Source: JAKAWW01 sp049966775
Lineage (GTDB): Archaea > Micrarchaeota > Micrarchaeia > Micrarchaeales > Micrarchaeaceae
NCBI GenBank assembly: GCA_049966775.1
Contig: JBMFTZ010000007.1
Span: 1-27,597, forward strand
Length of the DNA stretch: 27,597 nucleotides
Direction: 5' to 3'
Both the position numbers and the translations under genes were made by a program. A model generated the notes under the pieces. The model was not told where the DNA came from. It worked only from the letters and a program-made list of their open reading frames with translations, and made no database searches. Shown here piece after piece: positions 6,038 to 13,821 of this stretch (positions within the stretch are counted from its first letter, which is position 1; each line of letters opens with the position of its first letter).

Positions 6038-7189
6038 ATGATTGACATGGAGAACATCACAAGGATACCCGATGAGCTGATAACAAAGACCGCCTCTTTT
6101 GATTATAATACCCCGATAACCGAAGTGATACAGGCGCTTGGCAGATATGAAGCCGTGATTATAAAAAAGGATAAGAGCTATTACGGTATAATAGACTCCA
6201 GGGCGCTCTACAGGGGCAAGCCCGGGCTTCGCGTGTCAAAAGGCGAGAAGGCGGGCAGGTTCGCGGTGCGCGTGCCCAAAATCAGCGACAGCACCTCCAT
6301 CGACGACGTAATATACTACTTCTACACGGGCCGCGTTAAGGCACTGCCGTACATAAAAGGCAACAGCATAAAGGGCGTGCTCGGCAGGAAGACGCTGCTT
6401 GAGATGCTGCTGTCGCTCGGCATACTAAAAGGGATGCGAGTTGACGAGGCCATGAGCACGCCGGTGCTTGCGCTGTCGTACCAGGCGAGCCTTGCACAGG
6501 CGGAAGCGGCAATGCGGGAGAACAAGGTGAACAGGCTCGTCGTGATCGATGAAAACAGTTCTGTTCGAGGCATAATAACCCATTACGACATAATAAAGAA
6601 CTTCGCCAAGACCGAGGAGAGGCTACCGGAGATGAAAACGGTCTCGTATTCGCCTGCCAATGTGCAGATAGGAGGCATCATGGAAAGCAACGCGCAGACG
6701 ATAAGCACGGGCAGCGATGTTGCCGACGCGGTAAGGCGCTTTGTCGAGAACAACATATCATCTGTAATAGTTGTAAAAGGGAGCAGGCCGATAGGCATGC
6801 TCACAGTTATAGACGTACTGGAGCATATAATCGCAACAAGGCGCATAGAGAAGAAGCGTATTTTCGTTTCCGGCCTCGATTCTTCAACGTACGACTACGA
6901 GGATGAGATACGGGAGAGCCTCAACCAGCTCATGAGCAAGATGGAGAAGCTCAGCGGCATAAGGATCGACTACGTGACGCTCAGGATAAAAGGCAGGAAG
7001 GGTAAGTTTTACGAGCTGCAGGCAAGGGTGTCGATGGGCAAGCGCGGTATAGTGAGCATCAGCACGACGGGTTATATCTTCGAGAAAGCATTCAACGACA
7101 TACTCTACAAGCTTGAGGAAAGCATAAAAAAGATAAAGGAGAGATATCTAACGCTTAGAAAGGTAAACACGCTACGTGAATCACAATGA
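6038..7189 (+). CDS. Four-CBS-domain protein with C-terminal HPF/RaiA-like domain
   Basis: 383 residues. Residues about 10-130 and 135-265 form two CBS pairs; each CBS repeat shows the strand-helix pattern with VNRLVVIDENSSVRGIITHYDI at about 164-185 as the clearest. CBS pairs usually bind adenine nucleotides and sense energy status. Residues 273-370 look like the ribosome hibernation factor fold (HPF/RaiA): a strand IFVSGLDSS, a long helix with EIRESLNQLMSKMEKLSG, strands with IDYVTLRIKG and YELQARVSM, and a final helix FEKAFNDILYKLEESIKKIKER. The combination suggests a nucleotide-sensing ribosome-binding factor; this is inference. The gene overlaps the following pilin-like gene by 4 bp (ATGA). 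The ATG at 6047 is an alternative start. Confidence 0.8.
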   Translation: MIDMENITRIPDELITKTASFDYNTPITEVIQALGRYEAVIIKKDKSYYGIIDSRALYRGKPGLRVSKGEKAGRFAVRVPKISDSTSIDDVIYYFYTGRVKALPYIKGNSIKGVLGRKTLLEMLLSLGILKGMRVDEAMSTPVLALSYQASLAQAEAAMRENKVNRLVVIDENSSVRGIITHYDIIKNFAKTEERLPEMKTVSYSPANVQIGGIMESNAQTISTGSDVADAVRRFVENNISSVIVVKGSRPIGMLTVIDVLEHIIATRRIEKKRIFVSGLDSSTYDYEDEIRESLNQLMSKMEKLSGIRIDYVTLRIKGRKGKFYELQARVSMGKRGIVSISTTGYIFEKAFNDILYKLEESIKKIKERYLTLRKVNTLRESQ

Positions 7190-7671
7190 GCTTATATAGG
7201 AAGGCGGCAGGCAAGGGCAGCAAGGGTCAGTCAAGCCTTGAGCTACTGATAACGCTCTCCTTCGGCCTTATAATACTCCTGCCTATAGTGGTGCTCGCAT
7301 TCATACAGATAGCTTCGTCTTCGTCCACGCTGTCGTCAACGCAGGCCGAAGCGGCGGCAGCCAAGCTCGCGAGCATAAGCGCGCAGGTGGGCTCGGAAGG
7401 ATTCCCGGCCAAGCAGCTCGTGCTCTTACAGGTGCCCGCGAACGTGAACAACATCTTCGTAGGCACAACGACCAACGGCGTTGGCCACGTGATCATATTC
7501 GTGCTCAGTACGGGCTCTGGACCGGATTATGTGACCGCCTACACCCCGGTTAACGTTAGCGGTTACATAGAGGAGCTGTCGCAGGTTGGCACATACCTTG
7601 TGAACGTAAGCGCTATGAATTCGTGCCCTTCTGACCCTTCAGTGCCTTGCGTTTATATAAAATCAGCATGA
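7186..7671 (+). CDS. Class III signal peptide pilin-like protein
   Basis: 161 residues. The N-terminus has a basic stretch (RKAAGKGSKG), then QSSLELL and a hydrophobic helix of about 20 residues. This is the class III signal, where a pilin peptidase (EppA-type) cuts before the Gln of Q-x-S-x-E. After the helix comes an alanine-rich stalk (about 45-65), a VPANVNNI strand region and a Thr/Ser/Gly-rich exposed part with two late cysteines (SCPSDPSVPC) that could form a disulfide. Family members are surface pilins or pseudopilins, or are anchored extracytoplasmic proteins. It is translationally coupled to the CBS-HPF-like gene, an unexpected partner. No secretion ATPase or peptidase gene is in the window. 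Confidence 0.78.
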   Translation: MSLYRKAAGKGSKGQSSLELLITLSFGLIILLPIVVLAFIQIASSSSTLSSTQAEAAAAKLASISAQVGSEGFPAKQLVLLQVPANVNNIFVGTTTNGVGHVIIFVLSTGSGPDYVTAYTPVNVSGYIEELSQVGTYLVNVSAMNSCPSDPSVPCVYIKSA

Positions 7672-7680
7672 GCATGCGCG

Positions 7681-8322
7681 CTAAAGCGAAAGCGCGTATA
7701 TGTTGCGGTAAACCTTCTTGCCGCGCTTCATCCCGTATAGCTCGTATGATTTTGCGGGCTTGAGCCTGTAATAATCGAAGAAGCCGTTTGCCACGAGCTT
7801 GTCGCTCACGTATAAGTCGTATCCGTTTCTCACTTCCTCCTCTCTCGCTATGAAAGCGCCGTGCCTTTCCACGTATGAGGAAAACCTTGCCATCATCTTC
7901 TTGACCGCTTCGCCGCCGCCCCGGAGCTGCAGGACAGCTTCGTAATAACCGGAGTGCATCCTGTAGCACATCTGGCATGTCTTGTGCTCTATGTCAAGCT
8001 TTACCTCCTTTTTAAAGTTCAGCTCGCCTTCATAGCAGGAGAGCGCGACCACTACGCTCCTGTGCTCAACATCGTAGGTGTCTACGCTGAGCTTGCAGTC
8101 GCTTAGTCCGAGCTGGTGCTGAAGCGCCCTTGCAAGTGAAGCCTTGCCCAGCTTTTCGAAGTCTGCGCCAGCTTTTACCCTGCCGCAGAACCTGCAGGTG
8201 TATATCTTTGCGGTGCTGGGCAGCTTCTTCCTGAGCATGTCGGCAGTGCAGTACTCGCAGATCTCGCCAAAAAATTTCACTTCGTCGCTGGACTTGTTGC
8301 ATATTGGACAGTACTTTGTCAT
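7681..8322 (-). CDS. NMD3 family protein (60S/50S subunit export-type factor, archaeal short form)
   Basis: 213 residues from the ATG at 8322, preceded by GTGATAAG; a GTG three codons earlier is less likely. The N-terminus carries zinc-binding Cys pairs C5-x2-C8, C22-x2-C25 and C43-x2-C46, and C116-x2-C119 in the conserved KTCQMCYRMHSGYYEAVLQL block. This block is diagnostic of NMD3. In eukaryotes NMD3 binds late 60S subunits; archaeal homologues are thought to act in large-subunit maturation or quality control. The protein ends after the second conserved region, shorter than eukaryotic NMD3. The gene is 19 bp after secD and probably in the same transcript. Confidence 0.88.
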   Translation of the reverse strand: MTKYCPICNKSSDEVKFFGEICEYCTADMLRKKLPSTAKIYTCRFCGRVKAGADFEKLGKASLARALQHQLGLSDCKLSVDTYDVEHRSVVVALSCYEGELNFKKEVKLDIEHKTCQMCYRMHSGYYEAVLQLRGGGEAVKKMMARFSSYVERHGAFIAREEEVRNGYDLYVSDKLVANGFFDYYRLKPAKSYELYGMKRGKKVYRNIYALSL

Positions 8323-8341
8323 TCTTATCACAGTGAGCCCT

Positions 8342-9934
8342 TCACACCTTCTGCGTGTTGTAGTGCCTGCTGAGTATCGCCCCGTATGCGGGCCTTGTTA
8401 TCAACACGCCGAGCAAAGCGCCGATTATTGTAGATTCGGAAAAGCCTATAACGTCAACCATTGAAGTTGAGAAGAAAAGCGGAAGCATCGCAACCACGAG
8501 CAGGAGGGCGTCTATCCACACGATGTAGAACGCGTTGCCGAGCACCTTCTTTGCCGAGAAGTCCCCTTTCTTAAGCAGCACCTCGTCTGTTATTATTATC
8601 TGCGCGTCAACTCCGGTGCCTACAACAGCGATCATGCCCGCTACTGCTGCCAGATCTATCGTTCCTATGAGCCCTATTATGGAGAATATGATGAACAGCT
8701 CCATGAACGTGGTAAGCAGTATGGGCGCAACAAGGAAGATCTTCCTGTAGCGCAGGGTTATGAAGAGCGAAACGAAAAGCACTGCGGCAAGGCCCGCTAT
8801 AGCGCTCACCGACAGAACCCGGCTGCCGAGCGTTGGGGGTATTGTCTCGGCCTGAGAAAATGACGTAACTATCGGAACGGGAAGCGCCCCGCCGCTCAAT
8901 ATGCTCGCTATATCCTTTGCCTGCTGCTGCGCATACGCAAGCTTCTGGGTGCTGCTTAGGCCAGCTGGCGCTGCACCAGATATCTCGTAGCTCTGTGAAA
9001 TGGTGCCATTCGTTATCGACGGGTTTAGCACAGGCGCCGAAAGCAACCCCACAAGAGGCCATGTCTCTATTGCGGTCTGCGTAGCGCTGAGCCTTGTATA
9101 TGTTGGCGTCATGTTTGCCCTGCTTTCGAGCTTAACGGTGTAATTGAGCGCCTTTGCAAAGGAGCTGAGCGAGCTGCCTAGGCTGCTGCTCATAAGCACC
9201 GTATGATACTTTCCAGCGTTCGATTTCAGGTAGGCTTCTGCGGTGCTTATACTCGAGTTGGCACCTGTAACACCTATCACGGGTATGGTGTTGTTGCCCC
9301 ACTCGAGTGTGCTCTGCATCAGCGAGAGCGCGGCCTGCGCGCTTAGACCCACAGATGCGTTGCTTATCTGGCTCTCATTTATTAATATCATGGTGCTTGA
9401 GGGCCTGTCAAGGAACATGTAGAGGGGCTTGTTCCCCTGGCCGTATACCACCTTAGCAAAGCTTGTGGCTGCGCTCTGCGTTATGAAGAACGTCACGGTC
9501 CAGCTCACTGTGTTGTTAACCACTTGCGGCGGCAGGGTGCCGATGCTGTCGCGGAGTATGCTACTGCCGTTGATGGCTTCTTTCCCGTTTACGATACCGT
9601 CGAATTTGCCCTGACTCTCTATGATGCTTATTGTGGCGTTTACTTCACTACTAGATATCTTAGGCACTATTACGTATATTTCAGAGTTGCCCACACCCTC
9701 CACTGTGACTTCCTTCATGCCGAACGTGGAGACACGCTGCTGCAGCGCGCTTATCAGCGTGCTCATCGTCGATACGTTGACCGGATGCTCCAGGGTCACA
9801 GGTATCTCGGTGCCACCCACGAACTCGATGCCAAGATGCACACCGTAATACGCATCGAGAGCGGCGAGCGTTGCAACTATCACTATAAGCACGAGTATGC
9901 GCCGGTCGGTTATGTAGCCCTTGATGCTGCTCAT
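8342..9934 (-). CDS. secD: Protein translocase subunit SecD
   Basis: 530 residues. SecD with SecF uses the proton gradient to drive late steps of export through SecYE. One N-terminal helix (about 11-29) leads to the D1 motif LGIEFVGGTEI (34-44). A long extracytoplasmic region (about 45-380) rich in Ser, Thr and Asn follows, then about five membrane helices. These include AAVAGMIAVVGTGVDAQIII, the counterpart of the bacterial G-(I/M)-x-VDA segment. The extracytoplasmic part is large for an archaeal SecD and Ser/Asn-rich. Start and the secF stop overlap by 4 bp (ATGA), giving the archaeal order secF-secD. NMD3 follows closely. Confidence 0.93.
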   Translation of the reverse strand: MSSIKGYITDRRILVLIVIVATLAALDAYYGVHLGIEFVGGTEIPVTLEHPVNVSTMSTLISALQQRVSTFGMKEVTVEGVGNSEIYVIVPKISSSEVNATISIIESQGKFDGIVNGKEAINGSSILRDSIGTLPPQVVNNTVSWTVTFFITQSAATSFAKVVYGQGNKPLYMFLDRPSSTMILINESQISNASVGLSAQAALSLMQSTLEWGNNTIPVIGVTGANSSISTAEAYLKSNAGKYHTVLMSSSLGSSLSSFAKALNYTVKLESRANMTPTYTRLSATQTAIETWPLVGLLSAPVLNPSITNGTISQSYEISGAAPAGLSSTQKLAYAQQQAKDIASILSGGALPVPIVTSFSQAETIPPTLGSRVLSVSAIAGLAAVLFVSLFITLRYRKIFLVAPILLTTFMELFIIFSIIGLIGTIDLAAVAGMIAVVGTGVDAQIIITDEVLLKKGDFSAKKVLGNAFYIVWIDALLLVVAMLPLFFSTSMVDVIGFSESTIIGALLGVLITRPAYGAILSRHYNTQKV

Positions 9935-11082
9935 TGCTGCACCTTCCTCTTCTTATACCACAGTATTATTGGCAGGTTGCCCAGCCACGTGGTTGCAAGG
10001 TCTGCAAAGAGGCCGCAGAGCACCACTCCGGAAATCTCGAAATACGTTGGAACGAACGCGACATACGATATTATAAGCAGCATGCCAAACGAGATTATTG
10101 CCGCGGCAGTCATTGTGACACCAGTCTTCATGGCGTTGAATGCGCGCTCAGTTGGAGTACCTTCACTGCGCTTGAGGATCCTTATCGATGTAAGCATCTC
10201 CGTGTCTATGGAATAGCCTATAAGCATCAAGAGGCCGCCTATCGAGGCAACTCCGAGGGGTATGCCAAATGCGCCCATTGCTCCAAGCGCCACTATGATG
10301 TCGTTGCCCGCCCCGAATATCACGGCAAGCGACGGTATCGGGGTTCTGAATATGAAGAACACTGCTATGAAGACGAGCACGAATGCTGCTATAATGATGT
10401 TTTCTAGCTGGCCTAGGAAGAATGCACCGAGCGTAGGCGTCATCTCGTTATATGTGTAGACCGAAAACGGAATGATGCTTTTCAGGATGCTTACGGTGCT
10501 CGCCTTGTACGCAGAGGTGGCGTTCGCATACGCGTTCTTTGCTGCGTCAAGCAGCGACGTCGGGGAGCTTGAATTGTACACTATTCGGGAGTTGCCCAGC
10601 AAGGGCTTCAGCACCGCAAGCTCCGCTGACACGTTAGAAGCAAGAGCGCCAATGCTTCTCGCCTCTGCGGCGTTCGCGCCTGCGAGCATCGCCTTCAGCG
10701 TGGAGTTGCCTGGCTGGCTGCTGAGCTCGCTCGAAAACATCGTGGCGTTGACGCTTGCTGCGGAATAGTTAGCGTATATGCTGTATATGGCAAGCAGGCG
10801 GTCTTCCGCACTGCTTATGCTCGCATTGCTCGCAAGCGTCACGAGTATGCCACCGGGCGACCTCGATACGCTCGCCTGCGCGCCGGGTATCTTTGAATCT
10901 ATGATGGAGGTGAGCTGCCTCGCGTTTATCGTGGAGTTGGTCTGTATCTGCACCTGGATGCCGCCCCTGAGCGAGGAGTCAAGCTGTATTTTCGGTATGA
11001 AATAGAGCCCTACCAGCAACAGCACTATCGGTATAAGAACAAGCCGCGTGTAGTGCCTGCTTTCATATATGTTCCCGGCCAT
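9931..11082 (-). CDS. secF: Protein translocase subunit SecF
   Basis: 383 residues. An N-terminal helix (about 11-29) is followed by the short motif SSLRGGIQVQIQ, then an extracytoplasmic domain (about 45-205) and five helices. ASIGGLLMLIGYSIDTEMLT and the following ILKRSEGTPTERAFNAMKTG are the SecF signature. It forms the export-driving complex with SecD, encoded directly downstream with a 4-bp overlap. The upstream gap (11083-11204) is AT-rich and holds its promoter and the terminator of the next gene. The ATG at 11082 is the first in frame. Confidence 0.93.
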   Translation of the reverse strand: MAGNIYESRHYTRLVLIPIVLLLVGLYFIPKIQLDSSLRGGIQVQIQTNSTINARQLTSIIDSKIPGAQASVSRSPGGILVTLASNASISSAEDRLLAIYSIYANYSAASVNATMFSSELSSQPGNSTLKAMLAGANAAEARSIGALASNVSAELAVLKPLLGNSRIVYNSSSPTSLLDAAKNAYANATSAYKASTVSILKSIIPFSVYTYNEMTPTLGAFFLGQLENIIIAAFVLVFIAVFFIFRTPIPSLAVIFGAGNDIIVALGAMGAFGIPLGVASIGGLLMLIGYSIDTEMLTSIRILKRSEGTPTERAFNAMKTGVTMTAAAIISFGMLLIISYVAFVPTYFEISGVVLCGLFADLATTWLGNLPIILWYKKRKVQQ

Positions 11083-11170
11083 TAGATCGCATTGGATAAA
11101 ACAGAATAAATAAGAAGCAAAAACTATAAATTACATTACTTATTCGGCGATGCCAAACATAAAAGGAGCA

Positions 11171-11193
11171 ACAAAAACAAAAACAAAAATAAG
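11171..11193 (-). terminator. T-rich terminator of the small membrane protein gene
   Basis: On the minus strand, starting about 12 bases after the stop at 11205, there are three runs of five T separated by single G. Archaeal RNA polymerase stops at such oligo-T tracts without needing a hairpin. Position right after a gene end fits well. Confidence 0.7.
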
Positions 11194-11204
11194 GTTGCTG
11201 CTTG

Positions 11205-11471
11205 TTATGCGTATCTCTTCATCAGCTTTAGGTGCAGTGACACGCTGAAGCCATACACTATGAAGAACACCGCAAACATTACCAGGGCGTATCCCAAGAA
11301 CGATACCAGGGTCATGCCCGTTGTGAGCACGAACAGGCCAAGTATCAGTATGTAGATGCCCCAGTATATCGATTTGAATATCTCCCATCCGGAATGCTTC
11401 TCCTTGTAGTGCAGCATACGCGTGTACTGTATGCTCGGGTCTATTACCACGACATTCTTTTTCTCTGCCAT
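11205..11471 (-). CDS. Small membrane protein, two predicted helices, unknown function
   Basis: 88 residues from the ATG at 11471; AGGTGA lies 6 bases upstream, so a GTG three codons earlier is rejected. The N-terminal 30 residues are soluble and charged. Two hydrophobic helices follow (about 36-55 and 58-80), with a short basic end (KLMKRYA). I do not recognise the family. It has its own T-rich terminator and ribosome binding site, so it is a real gene. It lies upstream of secF on the same strand, but the terminator between them suggests separate transcripts. Confidence 0.72.
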   Translation of the reverse strand: MAEKKNVVVIDPSIQYTRMLHYKEKHSGWEIFKSIYWGIYILILGLFVLTTGMTLVSFLGYALVMFAVFFIVYGFSVSLHLKLMKRYA

Positions 11472-11558
11472 ATCATTCACCTTTAATTAACATTATAGAT
11501 AATAGAAAGAAAGGATTATAAAGCATGCTGATATGCGGCATAACGCGAATTGATTATA

Positions 11559-11605
11559 CTTTTATACGTATGCTGCCAAATAATAGCACGTATACGCAAT
11601 CGGTG
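11559..11605 (+). promoter_or_regulatory. Promoter and ribosome binding site of the RIO1 gene
   Basis: CTTTTATAC at about 11559-11567 is a TATA-like box. GGTG at 11602-11605 lies 5 bases before the ATG at 11611. The leader is then about 20 bases. Confidence 0.5.
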
Positions 11606-11610
11606 CGCAC

Positions 11611-12381
11611 ATGGCAAGAAGAGTGAGCAGGAGAAAAGAGCCCGAAAGGGGCAAATTCCAGCTGAAGGAGCTCGAAAAAGTCGAAGGGGGCATATTCGAC
11701 AAGCAGACAATGGTATACCTGAGCAAGTTCTTCAACGCTGGAATAGTGGAGCGCCTCGAATTTCCGATTGCCAGAGGCAAGGAGGCTGATCTATACCTCG
11801 CGGATGCTGGTGCAGGTGAAGAAGTCAAGGGCAGCACTTACGTGGTGCTAAAATTTTTCAGGGTGGAGACATCCTCTTTCAAGAACATGGCCGACTATAT
11901 CATTGGCGACGAACGCTTTACCAGGATTAGAAACAACAAGTATTTTATAGTGAACACGTGGTGCAAAAAGGAATACGGGAACCTCAAGATAGCTGAAGCT
12001 GCTGGCGTGAGGGTGCCAAAGCCGTACATGTCGAACGGCTCGGTGCTCGCCATGGAGTTTATCGGCAACGAAGCAGGCATGGCCGCCCCGATGCTCAAGG
12101 ATATCCGCGTTGATAATCCAGACGCGATGTTCGACAAAATAATGGGCTACGTGAAGAAGCTCTACGAATTCAGGCTTGTGCATGCGGATCTGAGCGAGTA
12201 CAACATACTCGTGAGCAACGGCGAACCATGCCTCATAGACTTCGGCCAGGCGGTTACAATAAAGCACCCCAAGGCGGAGGAGTTCCTCGAGAGGGATATT
12301 GGCAACATCGTTACCTATTTCAACAAGGCCTATTCCCTTGGCATAGAAGCAAGCGACGCAAAGGCAATGGTCACTGGCTAG
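11611..12381 (+). CDS. rio1: RIO1-type serine protein kinase/ATPase
   Basis: 256 residues, normal for archaeal RIO1. It acts in small ribosomal subunit maturation. Visible: an N-terminal basic tail; a glycine-poor P-loop replaced by the RIO1-type ARGKEADLYLA (54-64); catalytic K81 in VVLKFFR; the RIO1 insertion around RNNKYFIVNTWCKKEYGNL; hinge MEFIG (148-152); the catalytic loop HADLSEYN (191-198) with D193 and N198; and metal-binding D210 in IDFGQ. The substrate loop of classical kinases is absent, as usual in this family. Its last 11 bases overlap the convergent thiI gene. Confidence 0.95.
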   Translation: MARRVSRRKEPERGKFQLKELEKVEGGIFDKQTMVYLSKFFNAGIVERLEFPIARGKEADLYLADAGAGEEVKGSTYVVLKFFRVETSSFKNMADYIIGDERFTRIRNNKYFIVNTWCKKEYGNLKIAEAAGVRVPKPYMSNGSVLAMEFIGNEAGMAAPMLKDIRVDNPDAMFDKIMGYVKKLYEFRLVHADLSEYNILVSNGEPCLIDFGQAVTIKHPKAEEFLERDIGNIVTYFNKAYSLGIEASDAKAMVTG

Positions 12382-13531
12382 CTTGGGCCACTGACGCCTT
12401 GCTCAGGGAAAGCTCCAGCGCCTCTTCCAAGCCTGCACTCGAGAATATGCGGTCTATAAGCTCTGAGGTGGCCTTTGTCTTCGGGTTCCTCGCGCTTATG
12501 GAGCAGACATCCTTGTACTTTATTATCGAGGTTTCGAACGTGCCTATGCGCTTGGCCGTGTCTATTATCTCTTCCTTGTCCATCGCGATCAACGGCCTCA
12601 ATACGAAAGCGCCTATGCCTTTTGACGAAGCGCTCATGTTCTCTATTGTTTGCGATGACACCTGGCCTATGCTTTCGCCGGTCACAAGCGCCTTTGCGCC
12701 TTCCTTCAGCGCGATGCGCTCCGCCATCTCTAGCAGGAACCTCTTGAACACCACAGTTTCATACCTGCCATAGCGCCTGCCCTTCTTGAGCATGTGCGAC
12801 TGGAATACGTGCGAGGGCACGTAGTATATCTTGGAAGGCGCGGAGTATCGCGAGAGCAGCCCCACAAGCTTCCCAATCTTCGAAGCCTTTGCCTCGTCGC
12901 CGCTCTGGAACGCGTGCATGTGCACATATATGGGCTCCATTCCGCGCTTCATGGCCATGTACGCCGCGACAGGCGAATCAATGCCCCCGGAAAGCAGTAT
13001 AACAGCTTTGCCCGAAACCCCTACGGGCAGGCCCCCCAAGCCCTTCACCTTGTTTATGTGCATCAGCGTTCCAACTTTTGTCACATTTATGTACAGCTTG
13101 TCATTTGCATACTTGTCAGGCAGGAAGCTCAGTTTGCCGCTGTTCTTGAGGAACATGCCCACTATCGCGTTTGAGTCGAAGCGTGTACTTTTTATGCTTC
13201 TGTGCGCGACTATTTTGAGCGCTCCAATGCCGGATGCGCGGGCGAGCGCGTCCGCTTTTTTCATCATCTCGGCAAGGCGGTTACGCGACAGCACAGCAGG
13301 TGCGTACCAGCTTATCCCGAACACGAAGCTGAGCTTTGACAGCATAGAGCTTATGTCTGAGCGCGCGTCAAGCTTTACGAGCAGCCTGTCGCCCGCATTT
13401 ACAAGCCCGGCGTAGGCCTCGGTGCTGAGCTTGCGCGTTATGTTGCTAGACAGCGCGTTTATGAACACTGGCCTGTTCTTACCCCTCAGCCATATCTCCC
13501 CGTAATGTATCTCTATGAAGTCAAAGTACAT
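12371..13531 (-). CDS. thiI: tRNA 4-thiouridine synthetase ThiI, no rhodanese domain
   Basis: 386 residues. ThiI puts sulfur on U8 of tRNA. The N-terminal ferredoxin-like and THUMP regions (about 1-165) start DFIEIHYGEIWLRGKNR. The PP-loop SGGIDSP is at 181-187. LVTGESIGQVSSQT (282-295) is the other conserved block. C343 in DVCSISARNP corresponds to the conserved cysteine near the end of the AANH domain. The C-terminal rhodanese domain found in E. coli is missing, which is normal for archaeal forms; sulfur must come from elsewhere. The tRNA-Thr at the left of this window has a U at position 8, a potential substrate. The gene is divergent from secE. Confidence 0.93.
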   Translation of the reverse strand: MYFDFIEIHYGEIWLRGKNRPVFINALSSNITRKLSTEAYAGLVNAGDRLLVKLDARSDISSMLSKLSFVFGISWYAPAVLSRNRLAEMMKKADALARASGIGALKIVAHRSIKSTRFDSNAIVGMFLKNSGKLSFLPDKYANDKLYINVTKVGTLMHINKVKGLGGLPVGVSGKAVILLSGGIDSPVAAYMAMKRGMEPIYVHMHAFQSGDEAKASKIGKLVGLLSRYSAPSKIYYVPSHVFQSHMLKKGRRYGRYETVVFKRFLLEMAERIALKEGAKALVTGESIGQVSSQTIENMSASSKGIGAFVLRPLIAMDKEEIIDTAKRIGTFETSIIKYKDVCSISARNPKTKATSELIDRIFSSAGLEEALELSLSKASVAQASQ

Positions 13532-13615
13532 CGATTACACCGCTAGCAATGCGAGCATACATATTTATAAAGCTGTCTCGCCAAGTTTTATAAAAGCTTG
13601 CAACGGTGCGCATGC

Positions 13616-13813
13616 ATGTCCCTGAAAAGCAGGTTCAACCAGTTCATAGACAACTCGAGGCACGTGCTCAGCGTGAGCTACAAGCCGACAACTGAAGAGT
13701 TTGACGAAAGCGCAAAGCTCATAATAATAGGCATACTGCTTCTCGGCTTCCTCGGCTTGGTTATAGCAATGGTGATATCGCTCCTTGTTGCAGGCTCGTT
13801 TGCATTTGTATAG
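13616..13813 (+). CDS. secE: Preprotein translocase subunit SecE/Sec61 gamma
   Basis: 65 residues. The ATG at 13616 has GGTG 7 bases upstream (13605-13608); an earlier TTG is rejected. A short amphipathic helix (about 3-30) ending SYKPTTEEFDESAK precedes one membrane helix (about 34-60), the classical archaeal SecE layout. SecE clamps the SecY channel. In many archaea secE precedes nusG; here it precedes an RqcH-like gene after only 8 bp. A TATA box (TTTTATAAAAG, about 13586-13596) gives a short leader. Confidence 0.9.
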   Translation: MSLKSRFNQFIDNSRHVLSVSYKPTTEEFDESAKLIIIGILLLGFLGLVIAMVISLLVAGSFAFV

Positions 13814-13821
13814 GCAATGCC

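Noticed and set aside
11171..11193. A/C repeat as a microsatellite or CRISPR-like repeat
   Set aside because: Only three short units; read on the minus strand it is a textbook oligo-T terminator. No CRISPR array is present in the window.
13598..13615. TTG start extending SecE by six residues
   Set aside because: The ATG at 13616 has a GGTG 7 bases upstream, and the TTG falls at the expected transcription start.
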